From DASYRM01 sp035646375 (GTDB lineage Bacteria; Acidobacteriota; Vicinamibacteria; Vicinamibacterales; UBA2999), in assembly GCA_035646375.1 (NCBI GenBank), contig DASRPM010000261.1, forward strand, positions 1 to 11,807: a DNA stretch of 11,807 nt, in the 5' to 3' direction. How positions within the stretch are numbered: position 1 is the stretch's first letter; each line of letters begins with the position of its first letter. The notes under the pieces are model-generated. The model saw only the letters and a list, made by a program, of their open reading frames with translations, made no database searches and was not told the origin of the DNA. This document shows positions 1-8,097 of the stretch, in pieces. The translations under genes were made by a program, and so were the position numbers.

Positions 1-443
1 CCGCGCGCCGGCATCTCGAACGGCTTCGGCATCTCCACCACCACATCCGGCGTGATGTTCCAGCCGGTGGGGAAGACGCGCGGCGCAGGCGCGGTGGCCG
101 GGTCGCCCGCCGGGGCGCCGGTGTCGGCCCAGCGCGCCAGGGTGTCGAGCGCCTCGGCCGACAACACTTTCTCGGCCTCGTTGGCGTACCGCACGTGGCC
201 CGGTTCGGCAAACCACGGCGGCATCGCCTTGGACTGCGTGGCCTTCTTGATCGCCGCGGCCCAGGGGCGGGTCTGCTCGTAGGTGACGAGCGACATCGGC
301 GCCACCTCGCCCTGGCGATGGCACGTCTGGCAGTTCGTCTGCAGGATGGGCAGGACGTCCTTGTAGAACGTCGGCGCATCACCGGCTGACACGGCAGTGG
401 CACCAAGCAGCGTGCCCACGACGGCGGCGAATAGCGTCCTCAT
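1..443 (-). CDS. Cytochrome c / copper monooxygenase-like protein, 3' part missing at left edge
   Basis: Only the first 147 codons are in the window; the frame is open to base 1. The product starts with a Sec signal peptide (about residues 1-20, ending AVSA) and then a small c-type haem domain with CQTCH at residues 38-42. GEVAPMSL and RPWAAAI blocks follow, then MPPW (Met74 is a candidate axial haem ligand). The visible part ends in the linker EMPARG. Every one of these blocks recurs in the same order in the complete gene at 4679-6031, so the missing part probably holds the same two-copper monooxygenase-like domain; that is inference. The start has GAGGG about 9 bases upstream and lies 24 bases after the tannase gene stop, which suggests it is the last visible gene of the operon headed at 4583. 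Expected location: periplasm or outside the cell. Substrate unknown. Confidence 0.82.
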   Translation of the reverse strand, partial: MRTLFAAVVGTLLGATAVSAGDAPTFYKDVLPILQTNCQTCHRQGEVAPMSLVTYEQTRPWAAAIKKATQSKAMPPWFAEPGHVRYANEAEKVLSAEALDTLARWADTGAPAGDPATAPAPRVFPTGWNITPDVVVEMPKPFEMPAR

Positions 444-467
444 GGCCAGTAGCCCTCTCGACATACT

Positions 468-2009
468 TTACCTGCAGACGAAGTTCGACGCCTCGTCCGT
501 ACTGCCCGAGCCCTTGTAGGTCGCCACCTGGGGGTAGCTGCAGAGCGGCCGCGTGCGATCGGCCCGTCCGTCGACCACCCGCGACGCCGGAATCTGGTCC
601 GGCGCCTTGCCCTTTTCCACCCACTGCTCGAGCGCCGCCAGCATGTCGAACGCGGCCGTGCCGTCGCCGCCACCGCAGTGGCCCATCCCCGGCACCATGA
701 ACAGCCGGTAGTTGTCCTTGACCTTGTCGGCTCCGCCGAGCGCCTGCGTCACGCTCGTGTAGTACTCGGGGCTCGTCCCCGGCGGAATCTGCTGATCGGC
801 CCAGCCGTGGTACTGGATCAGCTTGCCGCCGCGGGAGATGAACGGCTTCAGGTTGGGATCCATCGCGTTGATGTTGCCCTTCTCGATGCTGTCCACGAGC
901 GCCAGATCGGCGTCGTAGTTGAGCGTCTTGTAGTCCCACGCGGGGTTCTTGAAGATCATCTGCTGAAACATCTGCGTGGCGGTGGCAAACGGCTGCTGCC
1001 CGCCGAACGTGCTCCAGCCCATCTCGCTGCCGTATTCGAGCCCCGTGAAGATCAGTTTGCCGCTGCGCGAGTTCTTCACCGGCTGATAGAGCGCGCGCGC
1101 GGCCGCGACCTGCGCCGGCGTGAGGCACGAGGCGTCGTCGGTGCCCGCCTTGCACTCGATCACTTTCGGATCCCACGTGCACGCGCGCGGGTTCTCCAGC
1201 ACGTCGTCCTTCACGCCGTCCTTCGCGTCGCACGCCTCGAGCACGGCGCGGTGAATGGCCGGATATTTCGACGACGGAATGTAGCTGCCCTCTTCCTTGC
1301 GCAGCGCCTGCGCCGCGTAGATGGCGAAGATCGCCCGGCCGGTGGTGTTGAGCGCGGGCGCGCCGGCCACGATGCCGTCGAAGTCCTCGGGGAACTTCTG
1401 CGCCGCCTTGAGGCCCTGGCGGCCGCCGGCGGAGCAGCCCTGGAAGAAGGAGAAGCGCGGCGCGTTGCCGTAATAGGCGTTGATGAGCGACTTGGCCTTG
1501 GCGGTCGTCTCGTGCACGGCGCGATAGCCGAAGTCGATGAGCTTCTCGGGATTGGCCATCCACGGTCCGCCGCCGCCCTCGTGGCCGGTGTCGGTGCTGG
1601 CGGCGGCGTAGCCGCGCCGCACGCCGTTGGCCAGCGCGTTGCGATCGATGTTGCCGTTCCAGCCGCCGTTCCCGACCATCAGGAACTTGCCGTTCCATAC
1701 AGTGCCGCCAGTCGCGCCTTCGGCGCGCGGGGCCGGCAGCCACACTTCCATCTTGATGTCGGACTCGGCGGTGGGCTTGAGCGTGGCGGCCACGCGGCAG
1801 AACGCCGGCAGATCGGCGAACGGGTTGCCACCTCCGCGCCCGCCCGGCTGGCTGAAGGCGCCCGCCGCTACGGTTTCGACCGTGGTCACCGTGGCCTGCG
1901 GTAACGCCAGCGAGGCGAGGCTCTCGCAGGTGGCGGCCGCCGCGGGCACGGCCCCCGCTGCCCACGCCGCCGCAACGAGCGTCAACAGTCCCCTGGATCG
2001 AAGCTGCAT
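468..2009 (-). CDS. Tannase / feruloyl esterase family hydrolase, secreted
   Basis: A 513-residue serine esterase of the tannase family (Pfam tannase; relatives include fungal feruloyl esterase B, tannase and MHETase). A Sec signal peptide covers about residues 1-26. The nucleophile elbow is GCSAGG with Ser193, the acid is Asp405 in HGWADQQIPP, and the base is His444 in GMGHC. Cys192 and Cys445 sit next to Ser193 and His444, giving the complete CS-D-HC signature in which a disulphide ties the triad together. An Asp-rich loop at residues 261-270 (DAKDG..DDV) matches the lid-domain calcium site of the family. Length is normal for the family. The ATG at 2009 was chosen because the signal peptide starts there and AGAGG lies about 8 bases upstream; an in-frame extension to 2120 would overlap the PQQ gene. 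It starts 4 bases after the PQQ gene stop. It probably cleaves an ester of a phenolic acid, but the exact substrate cannot be read from sequence. Confidence 0.93.
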   Translation of the reverse strand: MQLRSRGLLTLVAAAWAAGAVPAAAATCESLASLALPQATVTTVETVAAGAFSQPGGRGGGNPFADLPAFCRVAATLKPTAESDIKMEVWLPAPRAEGATGGTVWNGKFLMVGNGGWNGNIDRNALANGVRRGYAAASTDTGHEGGGGPWMANPEKLIDFGYRAVHETTAKAKSLINAYYGNAPRFSFFQGCSAGGRQGLKAAQKFPEDFDGIVAGAPALNTTGRAIFAIYAAQALRKEEGSYIPSSKYPAIHRAVLEACDAKDGVKDDVLENPRACTWDPKVIECKAGTDDASCLTPAQVAAARALYQPVKNSRSGKLIFTGLEYGSEMGWSTFGGQQPFATATQMFQQMIFKNPAWDYKTLNYDADLALVDSIEKGNINAMDPNLKPFISRGGKLIQYHGWADQQIPPGTSPEYYTSVTQALGGADKVKDNYRLFMVPGMGHCGGGDGTAAFDMLAALEQWVEKGKAPDQIPASRVVDGRADRTRPLCSYPQVATYKGSGSTDEASNFVCR

Positions 2010-2013
2010 GGGT

Positions 2014-4143
2014 CTACCTCTTCTCGGGCAACGCGAACACGTACAACGCCTGCCCGGTGGTGGGCACGCGAATCTCCGGCGCAATCGTCGAGGGCACGAG
2101 CCGCGGACTCCCGCCGCCAAGCCCGGTCGTCACCGCGATGTACTGGCGGCCGTCGGCCGTGAAGGTGATGGGGAAGCCCTGCACCGACGTCGCCAGCCGG
2201 GTCTGCCACAGCACCCGGCCATTGGTCATGTCGATCGCCTTGAAGCTGCGATCGAGGTCGCCGACGAAGGCCACGTTGCCCGCCGTGGTCAGCACCGCGG
2301 TCAGGAACGGCGCGCGCTGCTGGATGGCCCACTTTTCCGCCATCGTGTTCACGTCATACGCGGCCAGCTTGCCGATGTTGCCGTCCGTGCCCGGCATCTC
2401 GTAGAAGCGGCGATCGGCGCCGCCGGCGCTGCCGCCGCCCGCCTTCTGCTCGATGCGCTGCGCGCGAATCGACAGGCAGCTCTGACTCAGGGGCACCACG
2501 AGCGAGTTGCTGGTGCGGTGATGGCTCATCGCCTGCCAGTTGTGGCCGCCCTCGGTGCTGGGGCAGCTGTCGATCCACTGGCCCACTTCGGCGTCGATGA
2601 TGTCCTGCCGGTAGCGCGGCGCGCCGGTCTTGACGTCGATCGACTCCCACACGTTCTGGAACGTCGTCTCCTTGTGTCCCAGGTAGCGGCCCGTCTTGCG
2701 ATCGAGCTTCCACATGACGCCGTCCTTGCCGACGGTGAACACCAGGTTCTGCCCGTTGCTGTCCACGAGCACGCGCTCGAACACCACGTCGAGGTCGAGC
2801 GCCTCGCCGGGCGCGTGCTGGAAGTGCCACGCGAGCTTGCCCGTATCGGCGTCGAGCGCCACGGTGGCGCTGGTGTAGAGCGCCTTGTCGAGCGTATACA
2901 TGCCGCGGCTCACCGGCATCCACGGCTTCGCCTGCGCCGTGCCCCAGTAGGTGAGGTTCAGTTCCGGATCGTAGCTGCCGGTAATCCACGTCTCGCCGCC
3001 GGCGCGATAGAGACTCGAGAGCGCGCCCCACGAGTCGCCGCCCGGCTGGCCTTCGGTGGCGACGGTGTGGAACTTCCAGAGCTGCTTGCCGGTGGCGGCG
3101 TCGTAGCCGCTGATGAAGCACTTCTGCTCCTGGTAGGTGGAGCAGCCGCCCATCCCCTGAATGACCTTGCCCTTCGCGATGATCGGTCCGCTGGAGCTGC
3201 CGCGCCCGTCGGGCATCGCCACGTCCCACGCCACCTTGCCGGTCTTGGCTTCGAGCGCCACCAGGTGCCCGTTGCTGAGCGCGAAGAACAGCTTGTCGTC
3301 GTAGAGCGACATGCCGCGCATCGCGGGATTCACGCCGAGGCGCTGCTCCCAGATCAGATCGCCCGTCTTGCCGTCGAGCGCCTGGAACGTGCCGTTGCTG
3401 TTGTTGAGGAAGACGACGCCGTCCCTGGCGAGCGGCGACGGCTGGTTGGTGCCGCCTTCCGCCATCGGCGCCACCCACGCGAGCTGCAGCTGCCCGACGT
3501 TGTCGCGCGTGATTTGCGTGAGCGGGCTGAAGTCGCTCGCGAACTGATCCCGGCGCAGCATCGGCCAGTCGCCGGCCGGCGGGTTGCGCAGCATCTCGTC
3601 GGTGACGCGCGCGTAGTTCTTGATCTCGCCGGCGACCGTCAGACCCAGCACGGGCGCCGCGGGCTGCCCCCGGCCGCGTGCCCCGGCCTGACCGCCCGCG
3701 GCCTGAGCCGCGGGGCCCGCGCCGCGTCCCGCCGGCGCCGGCGTCGCGGCGGCGGTGAGAAACGATCCGATCGGCACGGCGGTGGTGTTGGTGAGCGGCT
3801 GCGTGCCGGGCGTCGCGCCGTTGGTCTGGAGGATGTACGCCGTGATCGCCAGATAGGTGGCTTCCGGCAGGCCGCCGGGTTGTTCGGGCGGCATCGATTG
3901 CACGGCGGTCAGGAGGTCGCGCGTCGTCCGGCTGCCCCAGCCGCCGCGGAAGGCGTTCCCGGCAAGCGGCGGAGGCCCCGCGAGGGTGGCGCCGTGGCAA
4001 CCCGCGCACGTCGTGTCGTAGGCGGCGCGGCCGGCGGCTGCCTGATCGGCGGTGAACGGAGCGGCGGCCGGTGCCTGCCCGGCGGAGACGAGCGCCAGGC
4101 TCGCCAGGAAAAGTGTGCTCAAGAACAGCGTGTGTCGGCTCAT
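2014..4143 (-). CDS. PQQ-dependent dehydrogenase with N-terminal cytochrome c domain
   Basis: A 709-residue exported quinohaemoprotein. Order: signal peptide (about 1-22); class I-like cytochrome c domain with CAGCH at 46-50 and a candidate axial Met84 (SMPPEQ); a Gly/Ala/Pro/Arg-rich linker (about 131-165); then an eight-bladed quinoprotein propeller from GDWPML at 191 to the end. Family marks are the SPLTQI...NV..L...W opening (206-223), repeated DA.TGK..W blade motifs (for example 348-356 and 431-439), YDPELNLTYWGT (391-402) around the cofactor/metal site, and LDLD (449-452) where relatives have WDYD with the catalytic Asp. Likely reaction: oxidation of an alcohol or sugar in the periplasm with electrons passed to its own haem. 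Oddities: the haem is N-terminal, whereas type II quinohaemoprotein alcohol dehydrogenases carry it at the C-terminus, and the vicinal Cys-Cys is missing. The ATG overlaps the stop of the CHRD gene as ATGA, so translation is probably coupled. Substrate unknown. Confidence 0.92.
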   Translation of the reverse strand: MSRHTLFLSTLFLASLALVSAGQAPAAAPFTADQAAAGRAAYDTTCAGCHGATLAGPPPLAGNAFRGGWGSRTTRDLLTAVQSMPPEQPGGLPEATYLAITAYILQTNGATPGTQPLTNTTAVPIGSFLTAAATPAPAGRGAGPAAQAAGGQAGARGRGQPAAPVLGLTVAGEIKNYARVTDEMLRNPPAGDWPMLRRDQFASDFSPLTQITRDNVGQLQLAWVAPMAEGGTNQPSPLARDGVVFLNNSNGTFQALDGKTGDLIWEQRLGVNPAMRGMSLYDDKLFFALSNGHLVALEAKTGKVAWDVAMPDGRGSSSGPIIAKGKVIQGMGGCSTYQEQKCFISGYDAATGKQLWKFHTVATEGQPGGDSWGALSSLYRAGGETWITGSYDPELNLTYWGTAQAKPWMPVSRGMYTLDKALYTSATVALDADTGKLAWHFQHAPGEALDLDVVFERVLVDSNGQNLVFTVGKDGVMWKLDRKTGRYLGHKETTFQNVWESIDVKTGAPRYRQDIIDAEVGQWIDSCPSTEGGHNWQAMSHHRTSNSLVVPLSQSCLSIRAQRIEQKAGGGSAGGADRRFYEMPGTDGNIGKLAAYDVNTMAEKWAIQQRAPFLTAVLTTAGNVAFVGDLDRSFKAIDMTNGRVLWQTRLATSVQGFPITFTADGRQYIAVTTGLGGGSPRLVPSTIAPEIRVPTTGQALYVFALPEKR

Positions 4144-4583
4144 CGCAGCAGCCACCCCCACAGGTTCGCGCCGTCCGGCGCCAGGCCTTTGTCGCCGTGT
4201 ATCTGGATGTAGAGCCGGCCCTGCCGGAGCGACTCCAGCTGTTCCGGGGTGAGCGTGACCGAGCCGGAGATGGTGCCGCTCGTGGCCTTGGTGACCGTGA
4301 GGTCGGACAGGGCCTTGCCGCGCGCGCCCTTGGCGATCCCTTCGTGCAACCGCGCCACCGTGGCCGGCCCACCCAGGCCTTCGAACGATCCGGTGATCGT
4401 GAGCGCCCGGCCCGCCAGCGTGGCGGCCGCGGTGCCCTTGCCGCTCACACGGTCGACGCCCGCGGTGGGAACCCACCCGAGACGTGCCGAAAACTTGTCG
4501 CTCCCCTGGGCTACCGCCGTGACGCCGTAGGCGAGCCATCCCACCGCCAGCAGGGCGGTGATCGCCCGTCGCGCAGTTGTCAT
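4140..4583 (-). CDS. Secreted CHRD-domain protein
   Basis: A 147-residue protein: Sec signal peptide (about 1-25, cut after AVA) followed by one CHRD domain (about 31-145). Family marks are FSARL at the first strand, the central ATVARLHEG block (74-82), SGTISGSVTLT (102-112), the LRQGRLYIQIHGD segment (119-131) and a closing LWGWLL. CHRD domains, named from chordin, are beta-rich modules found alone in many bacterial secreted proteins; their biochemical role is not established. The ATG at 4583 was chosen because GGGAGG lies 7 bases upstream and the signal peptide begins there; the frame is open further upstream, but that part has no protein-like character. It is the first gene of the minus-strand unit and overlaps the PQQ gene start by four bases, so it may assist or stabilise that enzyme; this is inference from position only. 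Confidence 0.88.
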   Translation of the reverse strand: MTTARRAITALLAVGWLAYGVTAVAQGSDKFSARLGWVPTAGVDRVSGKGTAAATLAGRALTITGSFEGLGGPATVARLHEGIAKGARGKALSDLTVTKATSGTISGSVTLTPEQLESLRQGRLYIQIHGDKGLAPDGANLWGWLLR

Positions 4584-4678
4584 CCCGTTGCCTCCCGACC
4601 CGCCGCAAGAATACACCTCGCCCGGGCAAAAATGGGTCAAAGCGCCCCGCCGGTGCGTCGCAGGTTTACACTCCACCC
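4584..4678. promoter_or_regulatory. Divergent promoter region between the CHRD operon and the plus-strand monooxygenase gene
   Basis: These 95 bases must hold the promoters of both divergent transcripts. On the minus strand, TATTCT (about 4607-4612, preceded directly by TG) is a candidate -10; the best upstream TTGACC is 21 bases away, too far for a standard -35. On the plus strand, TACACT (4667-4672) lies six bases before the ATG at 4679, and no Shine-Dalgarno sequence is visible, which would suit a leaderless transcript. Both boxes match the consensus at only four of six positions, so the exact sites are weak guesses, but the presence of promoters here follows from the gene layout. Confidence 0.4.
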
Positions 4679-6027
<1,349 letters not shown>

Positions 6028-6031
<4 letters not shown>

Positions 6032-7296
6032 GCTGGTTTGCCAGATCCTGCTCGCGTGCTTTTGAGCGAGCGCTCCGCTTCGAGCCGCTGATACCGCGCG
6101 TCGCCGCGCAGCACGTCCATCTTCGGATCGACGTTCATCGAGTAGAGGAACGCCGAGTTCTCGTCCACCGCGCGCTCGAGCTCGTTCATCGCCTCGGCGC
6201 GGTGGCCGAGCGCCTCGTGCAGCACGGACTGGTAGAAGGCGTCCACGTACTCGGAGCGGCGCAGGTGCTCCAGCTCCTCGAGAATCTCCCGGGCTCCAGC
6301 CGTCTGTCCCATCTTGGCCAGACACGTGGCTTCGAGGGCGCGCAGCCACGGCAGGTCCGGTGACATCACCGAGGCCAGCTTGTACTGCGCCAGCGCTTCC
6401 GAAAGCCGGCCGGAGAATTCCAGTGCCTGCGCGTAGTTGACGCGCACGATCTGCAGGTACGGGTGCAGCTCGATGGCCTGCTTGCCGTAGGCGATGGCCG
6501 CGTCGAAATCACGCCGCCAGAAACGGAGCAGCACCACCGTGGCCGGCAGCGTCGGGACCAGCGGATCCTTCGCCTCGCAGCGGGCCAGCATCGCGGCCGC
6601 GTCGTCGAGGCGATCCATCGTCACGTAGAGCAGGGCGGCGCGCACGTAGACCGTGCCGAGCGACGGCTTCTCCGCGATGGCGGCGAGAAACTCGGCCTCC
6701 GCCGGCTCGAAGTGCTGCTCGAACATGTGCAGGCCATGGCCGCGGTTGGCGCGCAGCTCCGGCCGCAGTCCACCCAGCGCGACGGCCTGCTCGTGCGTCT
6801 CGAGGAACTTCGGGTACACCTCGCCGGGCGGCCGCATGCCGAACGTGGCGAGCATCAGGTAGCAGGTGGACAGCCCTTCGTACGTCCGTGCGTCGCCCGG
6901 GCATTCCGCCGCCGCGTGCTCGAAGCACTGGATGGCGAGCTCCGCGCCCTCGCGCGTGCGGCGGTTGAAGAAGTGCCAGCCCTTGCGCACGAGCTCTTCC
7001 GACGTCGGCACCTCGAGCCGGTAGCCCGCCTTCGGACGATGCGTGATCCACCGTCCGTACTCGCCGAGGGTCTTCTTCACCTCGCCCACCGTGACGTCCA
7101 CGGTGTGCTTCGACACGTGGGTGCCCTTCCACGCCTCGGCGATCATCTGCTCGTACGACACCGGGCGTCCGGTGTTGCGCAGCAGCACTTCGAGCGCGTG
7201 CAGCGCCTGCGGGCGCAGCCGGATTTCGGCGCCGTCGCGCAGCATGCGTCCGCTGGCGGTGTCGAGCGTGAACGGGCCGATGGTGATTTCAGGCAT
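6028..7296 (-). CDS. Winged-helix (OmpR/CadC-type) transcriptional regulator with TPR C-terminus
   Basis: A 422-residue cytoplasmic DNA-binding protein. Residues about 4-95 form an OmpR/PhoB-like winged helix: start strand IGPFTLD, positioning helix LRPQALHALEVLL (27-39), helix SYEQMIAEAW, recognition helix around VSKHTVDVTVGEVKKTL (61-77), and wing WITHRPKAGYRLEV (83-96). The remainder is helical with TPR character, with recurring A....G....A pairs such as YAQALEFSGRLSEALAQY and LAKMGQTAGAREIL. No receiver domain and no membrane segment is seen, so it is not a two-component regulator and differs from membrane-bound CadC. The ATG at 7296 starts directly before the winged helix; a TTG at 7344 would add 16 residues, but its TTGACG looks more like a -35 box. 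It may control one of the neighbouring export operons; its target is unknown. Its TAA shares four bases with the stop of the plus-strand gene. Confidence 0.88.
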
Positions 7297-7315
7297 GCAC
7301 GGGTCGGGACCACAG

Positions 7316-7344
7316 AATCTGCCGTCTTTTGCCTCCACCGTCAA
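7316..7344 (-). promoter_or_regulatory. Candidate promoter of the winged-helix/TPR regulator
   Basis: Read on the minus strand, TTGACG (7339-7344) matches the -35 consensus at five of six bases and is followed, 17 bases on, by CAGATT (7316-7321), a poor -10 with three of six matches. Transcription would start about a dozen bases before the ATG at 7296. Spacing and position fit; the -10 is weak, so this is tentative. Confidence 0.35.
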
Positions 7345-7353
7345 GCGCGGTGA

Positions 7354-7381
7354 GGCGGGTAGGGCGGGTGGGGCGGGTGGG
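7354..7381 (+). repeat. G-rich 9-base tandem repeat with G-quadruplex potential
   Basis: Three near-copies of a nine-base unit (RGGGCGGGT, with the first copy degenerate) end in GGG. Six runs of three or four G lie between 7357 and 7381, separated by loops of one or two bases, an arrangement that satisfies the usual rule for a parallel G-quadruplex. The G-rich strand is the template strand for the minus-strand regulator gene, and the block sits between the terminator of the upstream unit and that gene's start. Confidence 0.6.
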
Positions 7382-7387
7382 AATGTA

Positions 7388-7411
7388 GAGGGCGGTCTTC
7401 AGACCGCCCTC
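7388..7411 (-). terminator. Perfect 10-bp hairpin after the CMD gene
   Basis: GAGGGCGGTC (7388-7397) and GACCGCCCTC (7402-7411) pair perfectly around a four-base loop. On the minus strand the hairpin begins 7 bases after the TAG at 7419. No T-tract follows (the next bases are TACATTCCC), so if it ends transcription it is not a classical intrinsic terminator; it could instead protect the 3' end of the VOC-CMD mRNA or be a dispersed palindromic repeat. Confidence 0.6.
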
Positions 7412-7418
7412 ACGTGGC

Positions 7419-8078
7419 CTAACGGCCTGGCATCGGGACGGGGAGCATCGCCTCGCGCCCCGGCGGCAGCTGCTGATCGACGGCGGTCAGCATGAGGCCG
7501 GCCATCACGTAATCGCCAATGATGGCCGTGATCTCCACGGCGCCCTGGCGCCCGAAGAGCTCGACGGTTTTCGCCCACAGCGCCGGGCTCACCTTGCGCT
7601 CGCGCAGGAGCGCGCGCCCGAGGCGGATCGCGGTGGCGTCCTTTTCCGAAAGCCCCGCCACGTCGCGATTGAACTTCACGACGTCGATGACGTTCTGTTC
7701 CAGGCCGGCGCGCCGTCCGGCCGGCTCGTGCCCCGACCACTCGTACTGCTGATCGAACTCGCGCGCCGCGATGAGCGCCGACAGCTCGAAGAAGCGCGGC
7801 CCGACGACGGTCTTGCGCAGGTACTGATTGAGCTCGTGGATCGGCTTGGCGGCTCCGGGGCTGTACATCGACACCGGCGCCGGGCCCGTGGGCGGCATGC
7901 CGCGCGCGCCGCCGACGTAGTCCCAAACCTTCTTGCCCTCCTCGTCGAGCGCGGCGCGATCCTGCGGCGGCAGGCGCGAGTACGAAGTGGGGTTGATGTC
8001 GGGCGGCAGCTTCGACTGGGCCACGGCCAGCGCCGTCGAGAGCGTGACGAGGAGGAGGGCGAAAGATCGTGTGCGCAT
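7419..8078 (-). CDS. Carboxymuconolactone decarboxylase-like (CMD/AhpD-fold) protein, exported
   Basis: A 219-residue all-helical protein of the CMD superfamily with a Sec signal peptide (about 1-20, ending AVA). The CMD core is seen in FFELSALIAAREFDQQYEW.GHE (96-118; Glu98, Arg106, His117 are at the usual conserved places), the GLEQNVIDVVK helix, LSEKDATAIRLGRALL (143-158), and the final VEITAIIGDYVMAG helix (181-194). The protein contains no cysteine, which excludes AhpD-type peroxidase chemistry using a CxxC pair. True 4-carboxymuconolactone decarboxylases act in the cytoplasm on the beta-ketoadipate route, so export is unusual and the function is open. The ATG at 8078 has AGGA five bases upstream and opens the signal peptide. 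It lies 19 bases after the VOC gene stop and is probably co-transcribed with it. Confidence 0.85.
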   Translation of the reverse strand: MRTRSFALLLVTLSTALAVAQSKLPPDINPTSYSRLPPQDRAALDEEGKKVWDYVGGARGMPPTGPAPVSMYSPGAAKPIHELNQYLRKTVVGPRFFELSALIAAREFDQQYEWSGHEPAGRRAGLEQNVIDVVKFNRDVAGLSEKDATAIRLGRALLRERKVSPALWAKTVELFGRQGAVEITAIIGDYVMAGLMLTAVDQQLPPGREAMLPVPMPGR

Positions 8079-8097
8079 GGAAGTCCTATCCACCGCG

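Noticed and set aside
52..282. Small plus-strand open frame at the left edge
   Set aside because: It lies antisense to the haem domain of the truncated cytochrome gene and has no ribosome-binding site or motif.
678..1904. 408-codon plus-strand open frame opposite the tannase gene
   Set aside because: Composition is that of a mirror frame, with no recognisable motif; the opposite strand encodes an intact CS-D-HC esterase.
1627..4212. 861-codon open frame on the plus strand across the tannase and PQQ genes
   Set aside because: It has no domain pattern and is rich in Arg, Ala, Gly and His as expected of an antisense frame in GC-rich DNA; the minus-strand genes there carry complete catalytic motifs.
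2354..4372. 672-codon minus-strand frame inside the PQQ gene
   Set aside because: It is an out-of-phase reading of the PQQ gene with an Arg-rich, motif-free product.
7342..7344. TTG as start codon of the winged-helix regulator
   Set aside because: The 16 added residues precede the winged helix without function, and the TTGACG is better explained as a -35 box.
7351..7411. CRISPR-like or attachment-site interpretation of the repeats in this gap
   Set aside because: Repeat units are nine bases without spacers, and there is no integrase, tRNA or cas gene nearby.
7419..8078. AhpD-type alkylhydroperoxidase assignment for the CMD-fold protein
   Set aside because: The protein has no cysteine, so the CxxC redox pair needed by AhpD is absent.
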